Below the pieces are notes generated by a model that was not told where the DNA came from, did no database searches, and saw only the letters and a list, made by a program, of their open reading frames with translations. This document shows positions 11,289 through 21,766 of a stretch of DNA of 64,000 bases, piece by piece. The position numbers were made by a program, and so were the translations under genes. This DNA comes from Marasmius tenuissimus (Eukaryota > Basidiomycota > Agaricomycetes > Agaricales > Marasmiaceae): contig JAQOTA010000053.1 in the NCBI GenBank assembly GCA_029532415.1, positions 6,014,001-6,078,000 of the forward strand. Reading direction: 5' to 3'. Positions within the stretch are counted from its first letter, which is position 1. Every line of letters starts with the position of its first letter.

Positions 11289-14200
11289 TCAATCTGAACT
11301 ATCTGAACTACTGGTACTGTGAGGAGAGACAGCAGTATTGACTAGACTAAGGAGTTCCTCAAGACGGTGCTCAGCCAACATATCGTCGACAACCTTTGGA
11401 CACACATCTATCACCTCCTGTCCCTCATCAGCTTCACAGTCCTCTGTCATCATCTCCAAGCCATGCGTAAAGTCCATTCGTTCACGTCGGTATATGAACT
11501 TCATGATTTGGAGGCGCTCAAAAGTTTCGGGTTTGAGGCGATTACGACGGTCCGTATCTGTTTGCTTGCTCGATGAGAACACACGCTCACAGGGAACCGC
11601 CGATGCTTGGATTGGCAGCACATCCATGGCGATCCGGTACAGTAGTGGGAACCGCGAACGGTTAGCCTGGAGAAGTATGAGTACAGATTATAAGCTTTAG
11701 AAGGAACATAACCACTTACCTGCCACCAACGAAGTAGGTCGAAGTCGGCCATCTCGGGAGACCCATCTTCAATGATGGGCTCGTCTCGGAACCTGTTCAG
11801 CTCTGCGTCTACAACCTGTTCAGCATCCAATTCATTTGTACTATTATCCGAGGAGGTACTGGTCGTGATGTCTTCAAATGACGAGGCGAGCTCATTGAGG
11901 CGAGCCAAACCATGCCGCTGGTTTTGTGCCGCCTGCGAAGCAGAGGAGCTAACCTTAACACGGCTGGCCTGAGCAGGAACCTCATAAGACTTTGCAGGTG
12001 ACTCCCGCTGGAACTGGAGCATCTGGTAGCCACGTTAGCCATTCAGTAGACACTGAGTAGGAAACCAATGCCTACAGTGTCACGAACAATATTCTTGGCT
12101 GCCTCATATTCATCTGTAGACCAATACCGTTCGATCCATTCGAACTTGATGGTCAGATTGATGACTGTTCAGTGTGTAATAGTCAGACCCTAGTACATGA
12201 CAGAGAAAATGAAGCTAACCCATGGCCAGTACATAGAGAGGAGATCGACGCGAAAGGGCGCAATACTCTTCCAGCTTGTCAATGGAGGCTTGGATAGCGT
12301 GTGCGATCTTCGGGAGTTGAAGCTTGAGCTTGCCGAGATACATAATAAGCTTTTCGTAAAGCGGTAGAACGAGTGAGAGGGTTGGCGTCTTCTCTGCCGA
12401 CAACACCTCTTGTATGGTGTGCGGGAAGAAAAGAAAACGTCGAACGTCAATGAGGACTCTCAACTGTGCATCAGTGAGGCCATCTATGATGTCCGAACGT
12501 TCCGCGAGAAACTTGTGGACTGCCTATTTCAAGAAAGTCAGAAATATGTTATGTTATCTTCAATCGGAAAGGACTCACTGCATAAAGCTCTAGCAATTGG
12601 TCTATCATCAAGAACGTCGAGGACCAACGGGTTTCTACATCCCGTAGAAGAACTACGACACGCAAGATTTTTGGTGAACCGTCGGGATGCTGGCCCCAAC
12701 TGCCAGAGGCATTGCCTTCTTGAATGAGGTCCATAAAGTCCTCACGCTTCAGCCCGGAGTTTCGACATGCATTAATAACACCCCGTGCTAAGGCACAGAC
12801 ATCATCTTTGAGCGCATCCCAGTACTCAGCGTCGTCGCGGAGGGCCTGTGGTACATTGTTAGACAGATAGTCTTGCTCTGCCCAGAGCTCATCCGTATCC
12901 CACTCGCGAGGGATATCTGTGAGGCGCTTGAGGCCTGTCTGAACTGCGATGTTGATGACGTGAGGAAAGCAGCTAGTGGAGAAGCAATTAGCATATCATT
13001 CAGCGAAAATACACTGTTGAGAAACATACCGTATGCGGTTCAGGGTTGCGTCAAAACGGATGCCGAGTTCTTGAAGATAATGGGCCACCTCGGACATGCA
13101 TGTGTTGTTGTTCGATGCATTGTCAAGAGTGATTGCAGAGATCTGAAGAAAGTCAAATGAAAGTCAGTAACATGAAGATGATAGTGTGAAGTGAGACTTG
13201 CCTTATGGACGATGCCAACGTCACGAAGGATTCCCGTTATAATCTTGCCTATATTTGCACCAGTATGCGAGCCCTTGACATGGCGAAAGGCAATCAATTC
13301 CGACCAAAGCTCGAGGTGATTTCCATTCGCACTGTAGGCCATGTAGTGGGCTGTAACTGCCAGGTAGCCTCCGAGGTCAACTCGGGACCATATATCGGAG
13401 GTTAAGGCGATGCGTCCCTCTGCTGTGGTCTGGGTACTCAGGATTAGTATTGGGACATTTGGAATGATATTCAGCTCACCTGCATACGTTCAATCATACT
13501 GATGTACTCCTCTTGGAAGCGCTTCGCTATGTACTCAGCCATAGCGGTCCGATGTGGGAGTTTGTCCTCATCGAGTTCTTCGTTGAGATACAGCAGTAGT
13601 TCACGTAGCTCAGGACACTTGATTGTGTTCATGGCCTGAAAATAGATATAACAAATCGGTAGCAACAACAAATGAAAAGAAAGCGTACCTGATCATCAAC
13701 GACAAACCACTTGACAAGCCGAAGATAAAAGCCATCGAGAGTAAACCTTGGGCGGGCAAGCTTTCCCTCGGAGACCTTCTTGCGAACAGTCTCCCAGCCC
13801 TTGAGGTGATTGATGAGCACGAGCTCCTCCCAAAGCGCGCCGTGCTTTTTGAGGTGCTCACGCAGCCGCTTATTTTGGCCGGCCACGTTGGACCAAGCCT
13901 GCCACTTGTCGCTAAGAATTTCAGGTCAGTATCATTCATCGAATGTACAGCTAGACGATACGTACGTGCACAGTCTACATCCAATGTAGGGGAATTCTTT
14001 CTTGGATGGTGGCGAGTGTGAGGGACGATCATCGTGAGGTAGGGTTTCAGGCCGTTGCTTGGTCTTGAGAGGTCGCATGAAGTACCAGATGTCAGAAGCG
14101 AATGCAGAGTTCACGCGGGCGGCATTTTGGGCGAGGAGAGAGGTGCCGAAATCTGTAGAGGCATTTGCAGTAAACGCCTGGGGTGCAAACGGTGATGGAC

Positions 14201-14759
14201 CAGTAGGCCCCACGCCAGGTACTGGTGACAATGTAGATGGTGCGGTAGTAGAGGTACGAGAGGGTGTCGCGGATTGGTGAGGATTAGGGGAGTTGACTGA
14301 CATAGATGAAGGATTACTGGGTGTCGTAGGAGCAGCATTAGAGGGTGAGTTGAGTGGATTAGATGTTGTAGGTGTTAAAGACGGTGTAGGTGTTAAAGAC
14401 GGTGTAGGTGGTGGGAGCGGTACGGTTCTCTGATCAGCCTTTTTCCGTTTCTTGCGTGCCGGTTGGGTATTATTCTTTTTGGCATTGCCAGTGTCAGTCG
14501 TGTGGTATTCGTATCGGTGTATCTGAAAGGTCGCCTGCGGATTGCTCTGTAGTGGTGTGGGAAGGGGTGGTGGTAGCTGAGAGACCTGTGTATTCGGTTG
14601 AGCTGGTTGTTGAGGGAAAAAGGAGGGATGCAGTCCCCAAGGTGCCGGCTGGCTGTTTGGTCCATTTTGCTGGTGGGCAGCAAGCACTGCTGCATAGTGG
14701 CAGGCACAATGGGGAAGGACACCATGGCAGTTCTGGCAGTAGTATACCGGAGCTGCCAT
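11289..14759 (-). CDS. hAT-family transposase (element 2)
   Basis: A minus-strand gene with about ten exons, ATG at 14759 and a stop near 11289. The N-terminus has paired cysteines (YYCQNCHGVLPHCACHY) and a long low-complexity Pro/Ser/Thr linker. It continues with DKWQAWSNVAGQNKRLREHL and the hAT core: TSDIWSRVDLGGYLAVTAHY (first Asp, near 13400), ITLDNASNNNTCMSE (second Asp, near 13120), and VETRWSSTFLMIDQLLELY near 12630. The C-terminal dimerisation motif is QASAVPCERVFSSSK near 11600. Introns are about 50 nt, for example between KWFVVDDQ and MNTIKCPELREL near 13690-13640. No frame break was found in the conserved exons. The terminal repeats of this element could not be located, so its limits are unknown. 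It belongs to a different hAT subgroup from element 1, as the core sequences are clearly unlike. Confidence 0.85.
14354..14412 (-). repeat. short tandem repeat inside transposase 2
   Basis: An 18-bp unit (GTAGGTGTTAAAGACGGT on the plus strand) is repeated two to three times and codes for TPSLTPTPSLTPT in the low-complexity linker of the hAT transposase. Confidence 0.7.
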
Positions 14760-16384
14760 ACCCTGGGGACGCGAGTTGAAGAAGGGGAAAGGGGCGGGGG
14801 AAGGAAGTGGGAAGAAGCAAACTGGAACATACCGATGGTCCTATTTATACCAAATACCCGTGTCCCTTCGTTGATTCCTTTCAACAAACAGTCTCGACGC
14901 GTGACCGACGCGTAGCATGTCGCGTTAAAGGCATGATTTCCAGAGGGATAAACAATGACGAGCCAGGTGCGGTCGACGACGACGTCGAGAAGAAACTTAT
15001 GTAATTGAAAGTCCGATGCACACTGTCCTGTTTAGGATTTTCTTCGGGCTGTGTTCCATTCTACTATATATGGTAACCGGCCAAGGCAAGGCGCCTCTGC
15101 CTTCCGGCAACACTAGCCAGAGACGCGCACGAACCACCTTGAATTTCCTAACGGGGGACCGAGGGCTCGGTTGGACGCTCCGGCACGTCTTTGCCTTTGT
15201 TCGCCTGCGCAAAACGGCCATGGCTGTCTCACGTAAGCTGTCTAAAAGGATGCAGGCTTTCGCCCTTCGCAATTTGTAGGTGAGTTCTTCACAAGAGATG
15301 AAGATCGGACGCTTGAACGCCTGACTCAACGTCAAATTCAGGCCCAAGGTGCTCAGCGTCTAGGTTCACTAGTCCGATTACGTCGAAAGCTACACGAGGT
15401 CGAATTAAAGCATGTTGCTCTACTTTTCATGACTACTGCCAGGACCGCTTGCACCCCAAGAACCAGCCCAAACGGAGGAAGAGAAATATGCGGGTTGTAT
15501 GCGGGTACAAGTTGAGCTCTAAAGCCCGCATCAATCGAAAAGATTTAGCAAGACTGGCCCTCCTGCAGGTTGTCTACGGGAACAATTTAGCTGTCAAGTC
15601 AATAATTCAACTATCAACGCCCATTTTGCGCCCAGGCGTCCCTTCGCGCTTCATCCAATCCTATATTTGAAGCTTCCAAGATAGAGTTCCGTGGACTTTG
15701 TCAGGAGAAGTGGTGGAGCTGGTGAGCGTGTCCAATGGTCTATCTGTCACATATCTACATCTGGAAACCTGTTTGGGCTCCGTAGTCGAGGCTCATCTAC
15801 ATAGCACTACGTAGCACGGGTAGTCCGTGTAGCAATTGCTACCACTACATAGTACTACATAGCATCCGTCAAAACCTGATGCGTGTATTCCGTCAATCGG
15901 TTTCCATTTGGCTAGCCTCAGATGACCCATTTGGGCAACGGCACTGGGTATTACCCCATTTTTAATATCCCTGAAGCCAGGCTGCCAGGGAGGCTCAGTA
16001 TTTACCTTGAGTCATTTCAGTCAAAGTTCGTCCACCCTGAGGCCTGAGGACTGACCGGGTCTTCAAGACAATCTTCCGCACTTGGCCGACTTTTGTTTGA
16101 CTGCCGGAGCTCGAAATTAAGGCTATAAGTAGTCGAGCGCTTTTGCCACCAACGCGCGGACCTCTTTCTTCCACCGTACCATGATCCTCCCGCTTCCTCT
16201 GTCCGATAGCTACCCTTTCGGCCAACCTCTCGTCAAGTACGCTCTCAAGTAAAGTTCCAGTAAGTTGCCATTGTTCTCGACTCAGCGATATCTATTTACA
16301 TATTCCTTTGCAGAGGCGACTCCAAATCATCCCGGTGGAAATGACTTCCGAGTTGTGACTCGCTTTAGACTACCCTTTTATTTA
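14760..16384. other. intergenic, no complete gene
   Basis: The first 150 bp probably contain the promoter of the minus-strand hAT transposase (TATTTATACC near 14850). Around 15279-15480 an open plus-strand stretch follows a GTGAGT, but no family is recognised. A palindrome-rich cluster lies at 15797-15864. Nothing else was identified. Confidence 0.4.
15797..15864. repeat. palindrome-rich CTAC(A/G)TAG cluster
   Basis: Within 68 bp the motif CTACATAG/CTACGTAG occurs four times. The perfect 14-bp palindrome GTAGCAATTGCTAC is at 15829-15842. It could be the end of a small transposon or a protein-binding array; no partner end was found. Confidence 0.6.
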
Positions 16385-16414
16385 CACAGCCGGACGTTTC
16401 ACCCGGTTTAAACC
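16385..16414 (+). repeat. putative terminal inverted repeat, left
   Basis: CACAGCCGGACGTTTCACCC and the following ten bases pair with 29736-29765 at 21 of 30 positions. A TA precedes it at 16383-16384. Confidence 0.65.
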
Positions 16415-16461
16415 TGACTTTTGTCAACCCGGGTGAAAACATGGTTCCACCCGGTTTAAAC
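16400..16461. repeat. subterminal repeats of the Plavaka element
   Basis: CACCCGGTTTAAAC occurs at 16400-16413 and again at 16448-16461. An inverted CACCCGGGTT lies between them at 16426-16435. Such subterminal arrays are known transposase-binding sites in CACTA elements. Confidence 0.65.
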
Positions 16462-17910
16462 ACAGAATTAGGAATTTCAAATTCCCTGATTTTTGGGATA
16501 TAACCTGACTTCACATTCGGATCCAGGCCCAGATCCACAGCATCGATCCAGATCTGGTTTCCTTTTCTGTCCTCTTTCAGTATAGGCGTTCCATTATCGA
16601 TATTTTCATTACTGCCAGTCTACCGTATTACAGCGAGCGAGCGATGATCTAAGTACATAAGGAGCCATCTATCACCATGGAAAGCTCCCGTTGGTATCTG
16701 TCCTTTATACGCCTGTGAATGCGGCAGTCAGAACGGTTAAGGCACGAAACATGAAGGAAGGGACTTAGACCTGGAATACGAACAGCGCGAGTGAATTCAA
16801 TCGATACCTGTCAATGTATCATCAGCAACTGCGAGAGTAGAAACGTAAAAACTGACCAATGGAACCTTGGGTTACTCTCATGTCTGTGAATGAACGTCAG
16901 TTCTGACCCGCGAAAACCACAGAGCGCTGACGGCCAGTAGGCGTTCGCCGTTGAAGGGACTTGAATATTTCGAACGAGTAAGGGTTGCGGTCGTGCGACT
17001 TTTGACGAAGGCTTGATGCAGGTTTGACTTGATGAAGGCTTGACATCGGTCTTCCGCTCGCAGGTTTGACGACCACTTAACTCCAAACGGCTTCCATTTG
17101 CAGCCTGACGGGCTCGAGAGCGAAACAGCACATACTTGAGAAGCTTGATGAGCACTTGATTGGGGCTGAAGTTGAAGAAAGCATATGAGGTCTGGAGCAA
17201 CTTGATGAAGACTTGTCACTTGAGGAGTCTAATTTGAGGCATTTGAGGCATTGACTTGACGCATCGACAACCGCTCTGGGTTGTTCACATGAGGCTCCAA
17301 TCAAAGTCCAAAGCGCCTGAAATGAAAACGGTCTTGAAGCGTTGGTGACCATCGTCAATCCTTAACAAATGACTCACCAAAAGGGACCCACCTGAGCTCC
17401 CTTGGCCTATCTGGCGACGAACACTCCCTCAAAGCCTTAATTGGATGCAGACAGCAAAATCAGATACATCAAGAAGCCCGTAATCAATCGATTGGAGACT
17501 TCACCAGTGGCAACATTCATCGAACGATTCTTTGAATGATGGCAGGGTTGTAGCTTGTAGATTTGTTGAGGTATCTGTCTGAGAACCGGTCAGCCGAATA
17601 CTCGCACAAGATGAGAAGACAGAATGAAGGCAGAAACATGGTGTATAAGCTTTGCGCACGGTGGGAGGACGGGAGGACAATGACGGGACAATGAAAAGTG
17701 ACCGAGTTAATCCAAGGCGAAAATTCAACCTGACATAATCTTCATGTCACGAGACTGGCAACGCGTCGCGTTGACGGAATCAAATCCAACCTCCTCTGGG
17801 ACCTTCGGCAGTCAAGATTCAATGCTCACAGCGAGGATAGAACGTATGTTGAATTTACAATAAGCATTACTCGAGGCTAATTTACTGTCTGTTGTAAGGT
17901 GCATATCTCA
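16462..17910. other. non-coding stretch inside the Plavaka element
   Basis: No gene is recognised. Around 16985-17270 the sequence is full of degenerate short repeats built on GCTTGATGAAG/GACTTGA. Open frames here have no family marks. Confidence 0.4.
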
Positions 17911-19772
17911 CTATTGGCCCAAGACCGTGCCGAAAAATGCCCTGGAAGTACTGACTGCCGACATTGGATTCGGGGAAGAGCTGGCCACTGACACGGAGTT
18001 CTGACCACCACGTTTCCTCTTCTTGTTCTGCTTCACCTCTGCGGCGGTCAGTCGACCAGGAAAAAGAGCCTTTTCGGCATCACCGAGCTTGTTCAAATAG
18101 CTAGGACAATGGTGAGCCATGAAACCAAAAATTGATGTATTGGGACTCACTTTACCCATCCCGGTTCACTAATCTTAGCTCCCATCTCCTTGACCTTCTC
18201 GCCAATGAAGCTATCAAACAGACTCCAGAAGTCTTGTCCCTTTGCGACACGACCCCCTGCTGCTTTCGTGTGATTCTTCCGCTTCGAGTTCTTTGTAGTC
18301 GTCTCAACATCGGATGCCTCATCATCATCTGCCCAGATGACATCAGGATTATCGACCACAAAACGTCGCTATTGTTTCTGTCAGCCGGGATGCGGTTTCG
18401 TGTGAATATTGACAGACACACCATCACAAGCATCTTGAAGGTCGTTGCATTGTCGCTGTATGGCTTCGCACCTGAACGGACATACTTGGGTCGGTAATGG
18501 TTGATGAATGTCTCCAGAGGAGTCACATTTTCAGCATCAACACTGTCCCTGACCTGGAAATGCTCAGGTGAGTCAGTCAAATTGCCTTCAGCTCGAATCA
18601 ACAGCTCACTTGTTGCCTCAGTCCGTTCCGAACCTGTTTGGCCTTCTCATGAATCTCTTTCTTCAGACACGCAAGTCGGTGCGGGCTCTTCTTTACATGT
18701 GCCAATCCCAGCATTTCTGCGTTCTCCAGTATAAATTTCTGAGAAAAGGTCAGTGAAAGTTCTTTCTGTTGAGAATTCATAGCACGCACCTCAACATCTT
18801 CCTCCAGGCCTTCACGATGGTTTAGACGATAAGGATCCCAGGCGTAGTATCGAACCCAACTTCGAATGTTGGACTGTAGCAACCAGGTGAGGATCCGCAT
18901 ATCTCTTCGATAGGTCTGTAAATGCTTACCGACTGGCCATCCGAGAAAGCGAAATTCTTTTCCAACAAGGTCATCATCTCCTTCAGGACACCCTTGTAAC
19001 CTGCCAACGTCTCATCCTCCTCCACCTTGCTATTGGACTCCTCAAAATTCGACGCCATAAGCGTGGCGAACATGAGTCGAAGGGAAAGCGACACTTTTTC
19101 TCCCAAGATGGACGGTATCTCGATGTTTAAGGTAAGTGTAGTGTATTTCCCTCGGCTCGTGATATACCACTCACCATGACCACCATGATTAGACGCCTCT
19201 TCTGCCTGTCTGAGAGGCCGCATGTCATTGCAAGCTCGTCAATGCGCATACGCAACATGACATTGTCGTCAGATGGGGGCGATGAAGACTGCTCGAACGG
19301 CAAGTGGTCTGGTTCTGGGATGGAAAGACGTGGGCTTCTCGCGAGATCACATCCAATGTCGCCACTACTGTCTCGGCAGACACGGTTGAAGCTCTCTCTT
19401 TTGTCGTCGTCCCTGTCCTGAAGGCCTGTAAGTGACAAGCTCACTCAAACAATGTTGAAGCCTCACCTCATTTGTGTTGATACCCGTTGTGCTCAAGTTG
19501 AACCCCTGCTCCAAATCATCCTCATTGGAAGGGCTTGTGTTATTGATAAGGCCATCGCCAGGCCCACCGAGACTGGCAGAGCGGACAGGTGTTGATAGGG
19601 GCTGCAATGGGTGACTGTAGGCATCATGTCCAGGAGACATCAACTGCCCGATGGGTGGAAGTGGGCGTTGGGACGGAAGAGAGGGGTGTGGACCTTGGTA
19701 GGGAGAAGGGCTGTGAATAGGAGAGAAGTTGTAACGAGTTGCCATCGTGGATAGGGAGGATCGGGCAAACAT
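17911..19772 (-). CDS. accessory gene of unknown function in the Plavaka element
   Basis: A minus-strand multi-exon gene of unknown family. The likely start is the ATG at 19772 (MFARSSLSTMATRYNFSPIH); a second in-frame ATG is at 19745. The N-terminal ~100 residues are Pro/Ser-rich. Then come EDDLEQGFNLSTTGINTNE, a charged exon ending in GLSDRQKRRLIMVVM, and a predicted helical stretch around ASNFEESNSKVEEDETLAGY. Later exons carry SWVRYYAWDPYRLNHREG, LETFINHYRPKYVRSGAKPY and SEPGWV, and a basic KQNKKRKRGGQNS tail ends at the stop at 17911. Introns are 40-60 nt. A TATAAAAG-like box lies just upstream on its strand. No catalytic motif is visible. It lies head to head with the next gene. Confidence 0.6.
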
Positions 19773-19981
19773 GGTATGTGCGGCTCCTTTTATACTCTCA
19801 CAGTGCTTGTAGATGTTTTGAAAAAAACGTGAGGAGCAGACGCGTTGATTTCCAGTCAACAGAGAGCGCGTCTTGACACTGCCACCAAAAGTGGGTATAA
19901 AAGGAGGGATTCCGGGTGGGTTTTTCCACAAAGGCCCGCTCTCCTTTCCGATTTGTTTTTACAATCACCCGTCTCTGCATC
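19773..19981. promoter_or_regulatory. divergent promoter region with two TATA boxes
   Basis: The 209 bp between the two divergent start codons carry a minus-strand TATA motif (GTATAAAAGG, read from about 19796 to 19787) and a plus-strand GTATAAAAGG at about 19892. Each lies at a plausible distance upstream of one start codon. This suggests joint transcription of the two accessory genes. Confidence 0.6.
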
Positions 19982-20787
19982 ATGCCCAGCTCCCCCATCT
20001 CTTTTTTCACCCCCAAGAAGAGGACATCTTCATATATCTCCGATCTTTCTGAGCCACCAACCCCCAGGAAGCTTTTGTGAGTCTTTTATCTCTCACAATG
20101 CGACCATGCACTCACTCAATGTCTAATTCTGCAGCGTTCGTATGACTGGCACCATTCAATCTGAGCTGCATCTCTACACCAAAATCATCAAGTCTCTCGA
20201 TGGTGTATTCCGCGTTCAGGACAGTCTCAACGAATTATGTTGTCGTATCCAGCCACCTCCAAGGCGTATCGACTATGTTGCAGGGCCCTCGCGTGTCTAC
20301 AATGTCGATGAATTCTTCAGCAATATGACCAAGAGTTCGTCCTCCGTGAACTTTGGTATTCCATTCCACTGATGCGTCGACAGATTACATGAATCGTGTA
20401 CCGGGGTCCAAGACCGAAATGGCGTTCGCCAATGCCCATAACACACGAGTTACAGCGGTTCACCAACGGCTTCGACGCGCTGAGGCGATCAAAGAAACTC
20501 TTGCAGACATCCACCTGAACCTCCAACTCCTCCGTGAATGCGTTATTGCGCAGCAAATCAACCTAACTCGCCATATTTGCCGCGTCTGTGGAGGGGACCA
20601 GTACGATGCAGAGATCGACGCGGAGTATCATTCGGAGGATGACACTGAGCGTGCTCGCAGTGACGACGGTGCTGAATGGTCCGATGGGGAACTCGATATT
20701 ACCACTTCTGACATTGAAGGTCCTGTCGCCGAACGTGATGTTCAGGAAGTCTTTCACGCCACATTCTTGACTGAAGTAGAGGTTTAA
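19982..20787 (+). CDS. 232-residue accessory protein in the Plavaka element
   Basis: Exons are 19982-20076, 20135-20334 and 20384-20787, with introns of 58 and 49 nt. The joined frame is 699 nt and codes for 232 residues. The second intron uses GTTCGT, chosen because only this border keeps the frame open. The protein starts MPSSPISFFTPKKRTSSYIS. A predicted helical, charged middle part follows (HQRLRRAEAIKETLADIHLN), then a cysteine pair in HICRVCGGDQYD and a strongly acidic C-terminus. No family is recognised. A nuclear or DNA-associated role would be a guess from the basic N-terminus and the CxxC pair. Confidence 0.6.
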
Positions 20788-21118
20788 ACACAAGTAAATA
20801 GTTGGTTATATTCGGTCCTTCATGCCTGCTTCTATGACTGTGAATATCAATATGTACTATGTTGAAATATGTACCACTCTCTTCTCCTCTCCGCCTCCAA
20901 AGACGACCGTTTAAATCGACCATGAGTACGCCCAGTCCAAACGGTGCAATCCATCCATGAGATGACTGACAATCGCCTATAAGTTGGTGTGTCCATGGGA
21001 CGTGTAGTGACCACATCCACAGTTGGCGAGACTCGATGAAAGCCCACCAGAAATCCCACCTGTTACCGAGACAGTCGGTCTTCTGTCTCGGTAACTTTTT
21101 CAGTCATTTGCAGGTTGC

Positions 21119-21640
21119 CGCAGGACGTAGAATGACAAAGAGTAATACGGTGGGTAGCGTAGCTCTGATAGTAAACGAAACACTGACCCGCGACCTTTCA
21201 AATTGAGAGCTGCCATCGCCAAAAAATCCGCAAGAATATTCCGTGTCTGACCGTGAGACTTGTCTGTATGATGCACCGCGCCAGAAAGGACTGAAAATGC
21301 CCTGCAATTATGGGCTGTATTGCAACCTAGAATGGTGGGGAAAGCGATGGTGAGCAAGACGAATGTCTGACTGAACGATGTACTGACCCGTTTGGTTTCA
21401 AATTGACAGCTGAGGATCCAAATGTCCAGCCAATGGCCACGGTATTTGTCCATGTGAGCCAGAGTCACTCCCTTTGTTCTAAGTGATTTCATAGCCAGTA
21501 ATTGACGTGGAATGCCCGGGGAAAAGATGGTGAGTACTGTGGATGTGAAAGTAGTGGATGCACTGACTCGTTAGGTTTCAAAATGAGAGCCGAGTGGACA
21601 AAAAATTGAGAGAGAATATTGCAGGAGCAAGGATCGTGAG
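21119..21640. repeat. three imperfect ~190-bp tandem units
   Basis: The motif ACTGACYCGTTTGGTTTCAA followed by ATTGAGAGCTGA recurs at about 21182, 21381 and 21562, at intervals near 199 and 181 bp. A GAATGxxxGGGGAAA stretch comes before each of the last two. The units lie between two accessory genes of the Plavaka element and are non-coding as far as can be seen. Confidence 0.65.
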
Positions 21641-21766
21641 AGTTTTGGACAAAGATGGGAGTTGAGTTGTGCGGACCCACAGCTGATGTCATCTCAATGT
21701 CTTGCCTTCCTCCCACATTGTCCCCATCTTCATCCCTCTCTCTCCGCGAGGCTTCCTTCATACTCA

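Noticed and set aside
12410..12727. Plus-strand open frame of 105 codons
   Set aside because: It is antisense to the conserved VETRWSS region of hAT transposase 2.
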